DNA of 63,429 bases from the NCBI GenBank assembly GCA_021739625.1, contig JAIPBJ010000010.1, positions 1 to 63,429 of the forward strand, written 5' to 3'. Below the pieces are notes generated by a model that saw nothing but the letters and a program-made list of their open reading frames with translations, did not search any database and had not been told where the DNA came from. A program made the position numbers and the translations under genes. Below are positions 53,856-62,911 of the stretch, in pieces (position 1 is the stretch's first letter; each line of letters opens with the position of its first letter). This DNA comes from Flavobacteriales bacterium (GTDB lineage Bacteria; Bacteroidota; Bacteroidia; UBA10329).

Positions 53856-54695
53856 ATGAACATCCTGAAAAACCTTGTTTATGGGAGTTGGTGGGTGGGG
53901 TGCTGCGCATCGGCACTTGTAATGCTGTCATCCTGCGAGCTTGGCAGCGATACGGTCAGCTTTCCACTGTACGTGTTCGTCCTCGGTGCCACTCTCATTG
54001 TTTACAACCTCAACATGCTTTCAGGTATGAAAGAGCTGCGGACAAGTGGCACATTGTCACCCCGTCACTTGTGGTGCATTGGAAACGAAGAGACCCTGAA
54101 GGCCGATCTTGGTGCAGGGGTGCTGCTTGCAGTTCCGGCATTCTTCATGCTGCATAGTTCTGCATGGTTGCTATTGATGCCGTTGGTCGGTATCGCAGTG
54201 CTTTATGTGCTCCCTGTTCTAAAGGGTGTCAAATTGAGAGAGGTGGGCGTCTGGAAAATCTTTCTCATAGCCACCGTCTGGGCTGCTGTCACCGTGGTAT
54301 TGCCGGCCACACAGATGGAAATGCGTCCGGAAACCAGCGAAGTCATCTGGCTTTTCTCAGAGCGGTGGTTGTTCATATTCGCCATTACAGTTCCTTTTGA
54401 CATGCGTGACCTCGCAACAGATGCGAAGAAGGGGGTCATGACACTGCCATCGTTGTTGGGGTGGAAGCAGGCTTTAGCACTTTCATTGGTTGCCTTGTCG
54501 GTCTTTGCCGCCTTGGCGTCAGCGAGATTGGGTGTGGACGACATCTGGGCCTATCTGCCAGGGATATTAACCGCTACAGGTCTTGTCATCGCATCGCGTC
54601 CCGACCGCAGTGAACTGTTCTTTTCATTCTGGCTCGAAGGGACAATGATGGTGCTTGCCGTGGGTGCGGCCATCTCTGCATTGGTGCTCGCCTGA
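53856..54695 (+). CDS. UbiA-like membrane prenyltransferase homologue
   Basis: 279 residues with about eight or nine membrane helices. The second Asp-rich motif of the UbiA family is present as FDMRDLATDAKKGVMTLPSLLG (D182, D185, D189). The first motif, usually NDxxD, is replaced by YNLNMLSG (N51, N53), so the Mg-diphosphate site is half conserved. Such degenerate UbiA-like proteins recur in Bacteroidota and have no known substrate. It stands alone between divergent and convergent neighbours; no quinone-biosynthesis gene is nearby. Confidence 0.7.
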   Translation: MNILKNLVYGSWWVGCCASALVMLSSCELGSDTVSFPLYVFVLGATLIVYNLNMLSGMKELRTSGTLSPRHLWCIGNEETLKADLGAGVLLAVPAFFMLHSSAWLLLMPLVGIAVLYVLPVLKGVKLREVGVWKIFLIATVWAAVTVVLPATQMEMRPETSEVIWLFSERWLFIFAITVPFDMRDLATDAKKGVMTLPSLLGWKQALALSLVALSVFAALASARLGVDDIWAYLPGILTATGLVIASRPDRSELFFSFWLEGTMMVLAVGAAISALVLA

Positions 54696-54697
54696 AA

Positions 54698-56023
54698 TCA
54701 TTCGCTGAGCCCTTCCACCTTTCCGGCCAACCGTTGCAGCATAGCCTCTGTGAGCTTGGCGCGATAAAGCAGGTCGGTGAGCAGGTCAGCGGCACGGGTC
54801 TGGGCCAGTTGGGTGTCTCGCAGTTCGATGCCGGTGAGCATTCCTTGCCGGAAGCGCTCCAGGGAGAGTTCGGTGCTGCGTTTGGCGGCATCAAGATTCA
54901 GAGTGGCGAGGTCCAGCTGCTCCATCAGTGCCGCGTAATCGCTGAAAGCAGTTATGAGCGCACCGTCCAGTTCCAATTCCAACTGCGCGGTTCGGAGCTG
55001 CGACACCTCCAACACGGCCTTGGCGTTGCGTTCCAACCTCCTTTGCTCCATGCCATTGAACAGGTTGATGGAAGTGCCTAAGCCATAGCTCAGGCCGTGG
55101 TTGGTGCGCGATGCAAGGAATCCGGCCTCAGACGATGAGTTCTGATAGCCATAACCCACATTCGCATCAATCAAAGGCCACCGCTGTCTGCGGGTGGTCT
55201 TCAGTTGCAGCAGTGCAGCTTCCTGCCCCAAGCGGCCCGCGCCCAGTTCGGGGTTCTGTTCCATCAGCGACTGCCGCAATTTGGCGAGGTCAGGCGCACC
55301 GCTCAAGGTGATGGTGTCAGAGGCGATGACGAATGCAGTGGAAGCATTTCTTCCCAACAGAAGATTCAGTTCGGTCTGCTGCGCGAAAACTTCTTGCTTG
55401 CGCTGCATGAGCAGTGAGGCATCGGCATTGCGGTCCACTTCGGCCTGCAACAGCGTTACCCGCGATCCTCGCCCGGCATCCATCCGGCCATTTTCCAAGC
55501 GCACGCGTTCCTCGCTCAGTTCCAATGTGGCCTCGGCCAGTGCAATGCCCTGTCTTTGTCGCACGATGCCATAATAGCCCATCACTACCTCGTGCAGGGT
55601 CTGCTGCATGGCGGTGCGCACGTTGGCCTCGCCCTGCTGTTGCAGTTTTTTCAGCTGCTGATGCGTGGTGAACATCGCCAGTCCATCGAACAGCGTCCAG
55701 TTCAACTGCGCCCCCGTGTTGAAATTGTAGGATTCGGCCGCGTCCACCTCCTGCACATTCCCAGTGATGAACTCCTGCCGCGTGTTGTCGATGGCGTTCT
55801 GCTGCGATGCGTTGATGCCAACGCTGGGCAGCATTCCCGCATTGCCAATGGTGGCATTGTTTGCTGCAATGCCCGCTTCGGCACGCGCCACCCGCACCTC
55901 GAAGTTGTTCTCCAACGCAATCTCCATCGCCTGTTTCAGGGTGAGTCGTTCCTGCGCATGCAAATGCGTAGCGGTTCCCAGCAACAGGAGGAAAATGGAA
56001 AATGGCGAATAGAAGAACGTCTT
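54698..56023 (-). CDS. TolC-family outer-membrane efflux protein
   Basis: 441 residues from a GTG (codon 20 of a longer frame) that gives a clean signal peptide MKTFFYSPFSIFLLLLG...HLHAQ. In-frame ATGs at 56059 and 56080 add residues encoded by a TTCAAA-type repeat. Two internally similar halves carry long alpha-helical coiled coils (LKQAMEIALENNFEVRVARAEAG; LELELDGALITAFSDYAALMEQ) and strand segments, as in TolC/OprM. It forms the exit duct of the RND pump encoded upstream on the same strand. Confidence 0.92.
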   Translation of the reverse strand, partial: KTFFYSPFSIFLLLLGTATHLHAQERLTLKQAMEIALENNFEVRVARAEAGIAANNATIGNAGMLPSVGINASQQNAIDNTRQEFITGNVQEVDAAESYNFNTGAQLNWTLFDGLAMFTTHQQLKKLQQQGEANVRTAMQQTLHEVVMGYYGIVRQRQGIALAEATLELSEERVRLENGRMDAGRGSRVTLLQAEVDRNADASLLMQRKQEVFAQQTELNLLLGRNASTAFVIASDTITLSGAPDLAKLRQSLMEQNPELGAGRLGQEAALLQLKTTRRQRWPLIDANVGYGYQNSSSEAGFLASRTNHGLSYGLGTSINLFNGMEQRRLERNAKAVLEVSQLRTAQLELELDGALITAFSDYAALMEQLDLATLNLDAAKRSTELSLERFRQGMLTGIELRDTQLAQTRAADLLTDLLYRAKLTEAMLQRLAGKVEGLSE

Positions 56024-56060
56024 CACAACTTCGAACCTTAAACTTTGAACATCGAACATC
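55991..56060. repeat. AAAATGG/TTCGAA-type simple mosaic at the TolC gene start
   Basis: Plus-strand GAAAATGGAAAATGGCGAATAG (55991-56012) is followed by AACTTCGAACCTTAAACTTTGAACATCGAACATC (to 56060), words of seven to eight bases that repeat imperfectly. They lie over the presumed signal-peptide codons and the upstream in-frame extension of the TolC gene. Confidence 0.6.
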
Positions 56061-56072
56061 TTCCCCCAGCCT

Positions 56073-59000
56073 TTACACATTATCGCTTCCGTTCATTGTC
56101 CCCTGAGCTTTCTCCGACAAGTATGAATAGATGGCCGGAATGACGAACAGTGTGAGTACCGAGGCGAACAGCAGCCCACCGATGATGGCGATGCCCATGC
56201 TCACTCGACTTGCCGCACCCGCGCCCACGGCCAAGGCGATCGGCAATGTGCCCAGCACGGTGCTCAGAGTGGTCATAAGAATGGGGCGGAAACGGGAAAT
56301 GGCCGAATCGCGGATGGCATCAGCCACGCTGAGTCCGGACGCCTTACGTTGGTTGGCGAATTCTACGATCAGGATGGCGTTCTTGGTCACAAGTCCTACG
56401 AGCATGATGACCCCGATCTGTGAGAAGATGTTCAAAGTCAGTTCGAAATACCACAGAGAAAGCACTGCCCCAGCCACTGCAAGCGGCACCGTGAACATGA
56501 TGATGAGCGGATCGCGGAAACTCTCGAACTGCGCTGCAAGCACCAGATAGACCAATGCCAACGCGAGGAAGAATGCGAAGAACAGACTGGAAGAACTTTC
56601 AGCGAAATCCTTCGACTCCCCGGCCAAGGCCGTGCTATAGCTGTCAGAAAGCACCTCATCGCCAATGCGCTCCATTTCGGCAATGCCCTGTCCGAGGGTG
56701 TATCCTTTATTAAGGGTTGCGGAGACGGTGGCCGAGGCGAAGCGGTTGTAGCGGAACAGCTGCGGTGGCGTGGTCTCTTCTTTCAGCACGACCATGTTGT
56801 CGAGCGGTATCATCTCGCCACGGCTGTTGCGCACCTGTAGCATTCTGAGGTCGAGCGGGTCGTTGCGATAGGGGCGGTCGGCCTGCCCTATGACCTGATA
56901 TTGTTTGCCATTCATGACGAAATAGCCGAACCGCTGACCGCTGAAGGCCAGTTGCAGCGTTTGCGAGATGTCCTGCACCGAAACGCCCATCGCCTGCGCC
57001 TTATCGCGCAGCACACTAATCTGCACTTCGGGCTTGTTGAACACGAGGTCCACATCGGTGAAGGAGAACACGGGGCTCTTGCGCGCCTGTTCCATGAAAG
57101 GCGGAATCACCGTTTTGAGCGCGTCCAGGTTCGGGGCCTGAATGACGAACTGAACGGGCTGCCCTCCAAAGGGATCGCCAATGGTCGGTTCCTGCCGAAC
57201 GAAGACCCGCGCCCCAGAGATGGTGCTTGCAATCTTGCCCAGCTTTTCTGCCACCTGCTGTTGGGTAATGTCTCGGTCTTCGGGCTGCACCAATTGCAGT
57301 CTGATGAAGGCCGAATTGGTGCTGGTTCCGGCTCCGAATCCGGGCGATGTGACGCTGATGGTCGATTCGCGGCCCGGAGTTTCGTCTTCGAGCATTTCCA
57401 CCACATCGTTCACGAATTTCTCCATGTATTCAAATGTGGCACCCTCCTGCGCCCTTGCCATGAGCCTGAGCTGCGAGCGGTCTTCCAAAGGTGCCAGTTC
57501 TGAAGGCACCAGTACTCCCAGACCGAAGATCATGGCAATGGAACCAAGGATGATGGGCACCGACAGCCACCTCTTGCCCATGAAACTGTCCAGCGTGCTG
57601 GCGTAGCCCTGCGTCAGTTTTGCGAAGAATGGTTCTGTGGCGCGGTAGAATGCATTGTGCCTTTCGCGTCTTTTCAGAATGCGGGCCGCGAGCATGGGCG
57701 TGAGGGTGAGCGCTACAAAGGAGGAGATGATCACCGCCCCTGCCAGCACTACTCCGAACTCTTGGAAAAGCCTCCCGACAAGTCCTTGCAGGAAAACAAT
57801 GGGGAGGAACACCGCCACCAGTGCCACCGTTGTCGCGATGACTGCGAAGAAGATCTCGTTACTGCCGGTCATGCTGGCCTCCAAGGGCGACATGCCGTCC
57901 TCCACCTTGGTGTAGATGTTCTCCAGCACCACGATGGCATCGTCCACCACCAGCCCGATGGCGAGCACGATGCCCAACAGCGTGAGCACATTGATGGAAT
58001 ATCCCGCCAGATACATCACGAAGAACGACCCGATGAGCGAGATAGGGATAACTACTACGGGAATGATGGTGGTGCGCCAATCGCGCAGGAACAGGAAGAT
58101 GATGAGCACTACCAAGGCAAAGGCCAGATAGACGGTCTGTTTCACTTCGTTGATGGAGGCGCGGATGAACCGCGTGGTGTCGAACCCGATGCCTGTTTCG
58201 ATGTCGGCAGGCAGGTCTTTCTTTATCTGCTCCAACCTGCGATAGAACTCATCTGCGATCTCGATGTGGTTCGATCCGGGCTGAGGGATGATGGCATTGC
58301 CCACCATCGGCACACCGTCACGTTTCAAAATAGTGCGGAGGTTCTCAGGCCCCAGTTCGGCTCTTCCAATGTCGCGGAAGCGGACAATGCTTCCCCCATC
58401 TTCCTTGATGATCATGTTGTCGAATTCCTCGGGGGTCTCCAGGCGGCCCAAGGTGCGGATGGTAAGCTCGGTGCTGTTGCCTTCTATGGAACCTGCGGGA
58501 AGTTCGAGGTTCTGCGCCTGCAAGGCACGTTGCACGTCCAGCGGGGTGATGCCGTAGGCGGCCAGTTTGGCGGGTTCCATCCACAGGCGCATGGCATAAC
58601 GCTTCTCTCCCCAGATGCGGATCTCGCTCACCCCGGGAATGGTCTGCAACCGCTCTTTGAAGGTGCGCTCCGCAATGTCCGAAAGCTCCAACAGCGACCT
58701 TGTTTCGCTCTTGATGTTTAGAAAGATGATGGGGCTGGCATCAGCATCGCTCTTGGCAACCACTGGCGGGTCCGCATCGGCCGGGATACGGCTCACGGCC
58801 CCGGCCACCTTGTCGCGCACATCGTTGGCCGCCTCTTCCAGCGGAATGTTCAGCTCAAATTCGATGCGCAAAGTGCTTCGGCCCTCTCGGCTGGTACTCA
58901 CCATGCTGCGGATGCCCGCAATGCCGTTCACGGCCTCCTCCAGCGGTTCGGTGATCTGCGATTCGATCACATCCGCGTTGGCACCTACGTAACTGGTGGT

Positions 59001-59141
59001 CACGGTGATGATAGGTGGATCCACGCTCGGAATCTCGCGCACGCCCAGATAGGTGAGCCCGATGATGCCGAACAGCACGATGACCACGTTCATCACTGTC
59101 GCAAGCACTGGTCGCTGTATGCTGATGGAGGAGAGACTCAT
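56073..59141 (-). CDS. RND efflux transporter permease (AcrB/MexF family)
   Basis: 1022 residues from the ATG of MSLSSISIQRPVLATVMN; an in-frame TTG lies three codons upstream. Twelve membrane helices and two large periplasmic loops. The proton-relay helix shows GLVVDDAIVVLENIYTKVEDG with the two Asp, and motif blocks FLPIVFLQGLVGRLFQEFGVVLAGAVIISSFVALTLTPML and GVIMLVGLVTKNAILIVEFANQ are of the hydrophobe/amphiphile type (HAE1). It pumps drugs or lipophiles out of the periplasm with the HlyD and TolC proteins of this operon. Confidence 0.96.
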   Translation of the reverse strand: MSLSSISIQRPVLATVMNVVIVLFGIIGLTYLGVREIPSVDPPIITVTTSYVGANADVIESQITEPLEEAVNGIAGIRSMVSTSREGRSTLRIEFELNIPLEEAANDVRDKVAGAVSRIPADADPPVVAKSDADASPIIFLNIKSETRSLLELSDIAERTFKERLQTIPGVSEIRIWGEKRYAMRLWMEPAKLAAYGITPLDVQRALQAQNLELPAGSIEGNSTELTIRTLGRLETPEEFDNMIIKEDGGSIVRFRDIGRAELGPENLRTILKRDGVPMVGNAIIPQPGSNHIEIADEFYRRLEQIKKDLPADIETGIGFDTTRFIRASINEVKQTVYLAFALVVLIIFLFLRDWRTTIIPVVVIPISLIGSFFVMYLAGYSINVLTLLGIVLAIGLVVDDAIVVLENIYTKVEDGMSPLEASMTGSNEIFFAVIATTVALVAVFLPIVFLQGLVGRLFQEFGVVLAGAVIISSFVALTLTPMLAARILKRRERHNAFYRATEPFFAKLTQGYASTLDSFMGKRWLSVPIILGSIAMIFGLGVLVPSELAPLEDRSQLRLMARAQEGATFEYMEKFVNDVVEMLEDETPGRESTISVTSPGFGAGTSTNSAFIRLQLVQPEDRDITQQQVAEKLGKIASTISGARVFVRQEPTIGDPFGGQPVQFVIQAPNLDALKTVIPPFMEQARKSPVFSFTDVDLVFNKPEVQISVLRDKAQAMGVSVQDISQTLQLAFSGQRFGYFVMNGKQYQVIGQADRPYRNDPLDLRMLQVRNSRGEMIPLDNMVVLKEETTPPQLFRYNRFASATVSATLNKGYTLGQGIAEMERIGDEVLSDSYSTALAGESKDFAESSSSLFFAFFLALALVYLVLAAQFESFRDPLIIMFTVPLAVAGAVLSLWYFELTLNIFSQIGVIMLVGLVTKNAILIVEFANQRKASGLSVADAIRDSAISRFRPILMTTLSTVLGTLPIALAVGAGAASRVSMGIAIIGGLLFASVLTLFVIPAIYSYLSEKAQGTMNGSDNV

Positions 59142-59149
59142 TTTATTCA

Positions 59150-59248
59150 ATTAGTAATTGGCAATGAACAATTTACAATTCGTTACGGTGGAACTTTGGT
59201 TTGACATTCAGACCATTGTTCATTGATAATTGTTCATTGTCAATTGAA
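59150..59248. repeat. CAATGAACAATT-type mosaic between the RND and HlyD genes
   Basis: Two AT-rich blocks (59150-59185 and 59208-59248) are made of imperfect words such as CATTGTTCATTG, TTGTCAATTG and AATTGTTCATTG. The second block extends into the end of the HlyD gene and encodes its last nine residues, VQLTMNNYQ, and its stop codon. Confidence 0.7.
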
Positions 59249-60293
59249 CCACCATTCCCGGTCTCAATTGAAGGATGCCCGAGGTGATGACTGTGTCGCC
59301 AGCGCTCAGACCTTCAGTAATCTCCACGGCATCGGCAGTGCGCAATCCGATGGAAACGTATGCGGGGGTCACAACTCCGCCTTTGGAAAGGAGGAGTTTT
59401 ACTTTGCCCAGTTCGGGGATCACGGCCTCGGTGGGCACTGCCAGCGCGTTCTGCCGTTCTTCCAGTGTCACATTCACATCTGCGAAAAAGCCGGGGACCA
59501 GTTCGTTGTCAGCATTTGCGTAGCGCGCCCTGATGATGCCCGACCGCGTGGACGGGTCGATGCCCGGCTGCATGGCATAGATCACTGCGTTGCGCACCTT
59601 GCCGTCTGCGGTGGTGAAAGTGACCTTGCCCCCGGATTTCATCAGATGCAGATGCCGCTCTGGCACAGCGAACTCCAGCTTTAGCGGTGTGGTCTTCACC
59701 AGTTTCGCGATGGGCGTATTAGCCGTCACATATTGCCCCGGACTTACACTCCTCAGACCCATAGTTCCGCTGAATGGAGCGAAAATGGAAGTACGGGCGA
59801 TCTGAGCACCCAAAAGGGCAGAATCTGCCTGAAGCGACATGCGTTCGGTGATGGCGCGATCCAGTTCTTCTTGGCTCACGGCCTCAATGGCCTTCAGTTC
59901 CTTGAGCCTTTTCTCCTGCGTGTAGGCGAGCGCCATTTGGTGAGTCACCTTCTTCAGTTGGGCGCGAAGCTGCTCATCGTCCACCTGCAACAGCAGCTTG
60001 CCCTTCTCCACCCTTTGTCCTTCCTCAAACCCGATGTGCATGATGCGTCCGGCCACCTCTGCGGTCAGTTGCACTTCCTCTTCGGCCAGCAGGCTTCCCG
60101 TGGTCTTCAATTGGTCCGCCAGCAGTTTCGGTGAAGCGACCATGGCATTCACGTTCATTGCGCTGGGCGCGACAGCGGTTGCTACTGTGGTTGTTTCGCT
60201 CCGGTCAAACAGCCCGACCCTGCTGGCTATCAGGTAGCCGATGAGTAGGATGGCCGCTGCGAATGCGCCATATCTGATGATGTTCCCTTTCAT
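59220..60293 (-). CDS. RND efflux periplasmic adaptor subunit (HlyD/MFP family)
   Basis: 357 residues. N-terminal membrane anchor (FAAAILLIGYLIASRVGLF); lipoyl half VQLTAEVAGRIMHIGFEEGQRVEKGKLLLQVDDEQL; helical hairpin; second lipoyl half SIFAPFSGTMGLRSVSPGQYVTANTPIAKLV; beta-barrel and membrane-proximal domains. It links the RND pump to TolC. Its ATG overlaps the MarR stop (ATGA). The C-terminal nine residues come from an intergenic repeat (see repeat entry). Confidence 0.94.
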   Translation of the reverse strand: MKGNIIRYGAFAAAILLIGYLIASRVGLFDRSETTTVATAVAPSAMNVNAMVASPKLLADQLKTTGSLLAEEEVQLTAEVAGRIMHIGFEEGQRVEKGKLLLQVDDEQLRAQLKKVTHQMALAYTQEKRLKELKAIEAVSQEELDRAITERMSLQADSALLGAQIARTSIFAPFSGTMGLRSVSPGQYVTANTPIAKLVKTTPLKLEFAVPERHLHLMKSGGKVTFTTADGKVRNAVIYAMQPGIDPSTRSGIIRARYANADNELVPGFFADVNVTLEERQNALAVPTEAVIPELGKVKLLLSKGGVVTPAYVSIGLRTADAVEITEGLSAGDTVITSGILQLRPGMVVQLTMNNYQ

Positions 60294-60778
60294 GTGGATG
60301 CTTTATGCTGTCTGTCCAGTCGGAGCAGGATTTCTTCTGATGGCAGTTGGCTGAGGTTGCAGGCCATTTTGCGGAGAGAGGACAGGATGTCCTGTGTTTC
60401 AATTGCAGGAAGGTCGGCAAGGGTCGAATTGTTCACTGCCCCAAACGCGTCCTTGATCTTTGGGACCAGAGTCCGGCCAAATTTCGTGGTTCTGATGCGG
60501 TATGCCCTACGGTCGGCAGGGTCTTGTATCCTTTCAATCACACCTTTTTCCGTGAGATAATCCAGAATGCGCACCATGGAGGCCTTGTCGGTCCAGACCA
60601 TCTCGGCCAACTCCTTCTGTGTCACCTTGCCATTCATGTCGTCAATCACAGTGAGCACATAGAAGTGACGGTCGATGGGCAACTCACTCAATTTGGCTGT
60701 CACTGCGCCCACATACCATTTGGTAAGCAGGGCGAACATTTTGCCCAATGGTGCCTGCCCGATCTGTTCTACACTCAC
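60290..60778 (-). CDS. MarR-family transcriptional regulator
   Basis: 162 residues starting at GTG. The winged helix-turn-helix is clear: VTQKELAEMVWTDKASMVRILDYLTEKGVIERIQDPADRRAYRIRTTKFGR, including the D-x-R-x-R wing motif. It is the first gene of the operon MarR-HlyD-RND-TolC, so it most likely represses its own pump operon and is released by a pump substrate. The 60779-60850 region contains imperfect repeats (CAAATAGTTTAC and TGCAAATTAACG) that could be its operator. Confidence 0.93.
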   Translation of the reverse strand: MSVEQIGQAPLGKMFALLTKWYVGAVTAKLSELPIDRHFYVLTVIDDMNGKVTQKELAEMVWTDKASMVRILDYLTEKGVIERIQDPADRRAYRIRTTKFGRTLVPKIKDAFGAVNNSTLADLPAIETQDILSSLRKMACNLSQLPSEEILLRLDRQHKAST

Positions 60779-60917
60779 TGTTTATGGACTCAAATAGTTT
60801 ACAGTGCAAATTAACGGCACAACATGCTGTGATGCATTTTAACTTTGACCATATTGATAAAAAGTCGGCTCATTCAAGATTTGTCACCGAACGGGTCTTT
60901 GGAAACGGGAAAAAAGC

Positions 60918-60925
60918 CACCTTTG
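60918..60925 (+). promoter_or_regulatory. Near-consensus -7 box (CACCTTTG) for the secreted protein
   Basis: CACCTTTG differs from TAnnTTTG at the first base only; it lies 46 bases before the ATG at 60972. The same variant appears before the AI-2E transporter gene. Confidence 0.35.
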
Positions 60926-60971
60926 CAATCCATCTTTACCTGAATTTTTAATCAAACCATAATCCAAACAC

Positions 60972-62783
60972 ATGAAAAAGTTGTACTTCTCCATGGCAGC
61001 AATGGGCCTTGCCCTCGGTGCCAGCGGTCAAGGAGCTGCGCTCCTCACCGTTAAAAACCAGATGCCCACGGCAATCGTGGCTGTAGGTCAGCCGGTTGCT
61101 CCTCCATCTGTTGCAGGTGGCACACCAGCCCTCTGGAGCGATGATTTCTCGACACCGGGCAACTGGGTCGTAGGCAACACCACCAGCAACAGCAATGACT
61201 GGGTAATCGGCACTGCCGTTCCTGCTGGCGATTTTCCAATTGATGCCATTGCCTCAACATCCGCTGCCAATGGCTATGCGCTGTATGATTCCGACCTGTA
61301 TTGTGGTACAGATGATGCGTTCGTGAGAACTGTCAACCCCATTGACCTGAGCGCCTCTAATGCTGTGGTGCTGACCTTTGAGCAACACTACCGTAATTAT
61401 CAAGGTGCCTCTTTCGTTGAAGTGAGTGCAGATGGCAACAACTGGACAAGCTTTGAGGTGAATGGTGCTTTGGCAGTTAACGCCAGCACTACAAACCCGC
61501 ATCTTGCTCAAGTGAACATCTCGAGTGTGGCAGGAGGTCAGTCTCAGGTCTGGATCGGTTTCCGTTATGTTGGAGCTTGCGACTATTCTTGGATGGTGGA
61601 CGATGTGGCCATTGTTGCCGGTTCAGACAACGATCTCGAATTGCTTGATGTATGGCACGGAGACATTGTAGCTGCTTTCGAGTATCTGCAGATACCGTTG
61701 GCTCAGGCCCATGAGGTTTCCATCGGTGCTGCATGTGTGAATCAAGGTGGTGCTTCACAGACAGCAGTTTCCTACGCCTACACCATTACCCGGGCAGGCA
61801 CTGAGGTGGCCACAGGTTCGTTTGATGCGACCAATGCCACTATCCCATCAGCTGGAAGCGACACGACCTTCTATGCGACAGGCTATACTCCTGATGCAGT
61901 TGGAACATACGTGGTCACCATTACTGTTTCATCTGCAGAGGGTGACGAGAATGCTGAAAACAACGTTGGCACCTCCAGTTTCATGATCACTGATTTCATC
62001 TTTGCCCATGATGATGAGGAGAACATTGCCTATCAAATCTATGGTGGTGAGGATGACAACCAGCAGCCCAACGAATTCAAGGCTGCATTGTACTACGAGG
62101 CTTTTGCCGATGCTACCCTGACAGGTGTTCAAGTGGCATTCGGTGCCAACACGACTACCGATGCCTGCTATGTGGAGGTGTTTGACGTGGTGGCCGACCA
62201 GAACCTTGCCAACCCGTTGTTGACCATGGTGTTCGATATCACCCCTGCCATGATCAGTGGCACGGACATCATCCCGGTGAACATTCCGCTTGATGGTGGT
62301 AACGGTGTGGTACTTACTGCCGGAGGCACCTACCTTATCAGTGTAGGTAACACTGGCCCAGGTGAGGCGCTGTGGATCCTTGCCAGCGATGGTGACGATG
62401 ACCGTGCAGGCATCCGTTTCGGTCCGTTCGGTGCCGGTGGTGCCATCGACTGGTACACTGGCTACACCACTTCCCCTTGGATCCGTGGCAACTTCGACCC
62501 TGCCATTGGCATCTCTGAGAATGAGGACCTCACTGGAATCCAAATGTTCCCGAACCCAGCAACCGATGTGCTGACCGTGAAGTTCAACGCCAATGAGGCC
62601 AACGACATCCGCATCAGCGTTGTGAGCATGGACGGTAAGCTGGTGTACACACAGAACGCGAAGGCATTCTCTGGCCAGTTCACTTCACGCATCAGCCTCG
62701 ATGGCCTGAGCACTGGTCTTTACTCAGTGCAGGTGATGAGCAGCAACGCTACTTACACTGAAAAAGTAGCTGTAGTGAAGTAA
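60972..62783 (+). CDS. Secreted protein with type IX secretion sorting domain
   Basis: 603 residues. A signal peptide (MKKLYFSMAAMGLALGASGQ) is followed by a jelly-roll region of the choice-of-anchor/MAM type (WSDDFSTPGNWVVGN... NPIDLSASNAVVLTFEQHY... YSWMVDDVAIV), a CARDB-like beta domain, a second jelly-roll (about 335-510), and a T9SS C-terminal signal (GIQMFPNPATDVLTVKF ... GLYSVQVMSSNATYTEKVAVVK). It is exported by the type IX system to the cell surface. No protease or glycosidase motif seen; probably adhesive. Confidence 0.9.
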   Translation: MKKLYFSMAAMGLALGASGQGAALLTVKNQMPTAIVAVGQPVAPPSVAGGTPALWSDDFSTPGNWVVGNTTSNSNDWVIGTAVPAGDFPIDAIASTSAANGYALYDSDLYCGTDDAFVRTVNPIDLSASNAVVLTFEQHYRNYQGASFVEVSADGNNWTSFEVNGALAVNASTTNPHLAQVNISSVAGGQSQVWIGFRYVGACDYSWMVDDVAIVAGSDNDLELLDVWHGDIVAAFEYLQIPLAQAHEVSIGAACVNQGGASQTAVSYAYTITRAGTEVATGSFDATNATIPSAGSDTTFYATGYTPDAVGTYVVTITVSSAEGDENAENNVGTSSFMITDFIFAHDDEENIAYQIYGGEDDNQQPNEFKAALYYEAFADATLTGVQVAFGANTTTDACYVEVFDVVADQNLANPLLTMVFDITPAMISGTDIIPVNIPLDGGNGVVLTAGGTYLISVGNTGPGEALWILASDGDDDRAGIRFGPFGAGGAIDWYTGYTTSPWIRGNFDPAIGISENEDLTGIQMFPNPATDVLTVKFNANEANDIRISVVSMDGKLVYTQNAKAFSGQFTSRISLDGLSTGLYSVQVMSSNATYTEKVAVVK

Positions 62784-62807
62784 TCATTGCTCACAGTTCT
62801 GAATGGG

Positions 62808-62850
62808 AAATCCCGCTCCGAGACTTTCGGGGCGGGATTTTCATTTTTTG
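62808..62850 (+). terminator. Intrinsic terminator after the T9SS protein gene
   Basis: AAATCCCGC-T-CCG pairs with CGG-G-GCGGGATTT, then TTCATTTTTT. Nine-bp outer stem with a U-rich tail. Confidence 0.85.
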
Positions 62851-62874
62851 GCATAAGGCTAAGGGATTGACGTG

Positions 62875-62882
62875 TATTTTCG
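62875..62882 (+). promoter_or_regulatory. Possible -7 box (TATTTTCG) for the last gene
   Basis: One mismatch to TAnnTTTG, 29 bases before the ATG at 62912. Confidence 0.3.
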
Positions 62883-62911
62883 TATCCTCAAAATCTTAGA
62901 AAACCTACGAC

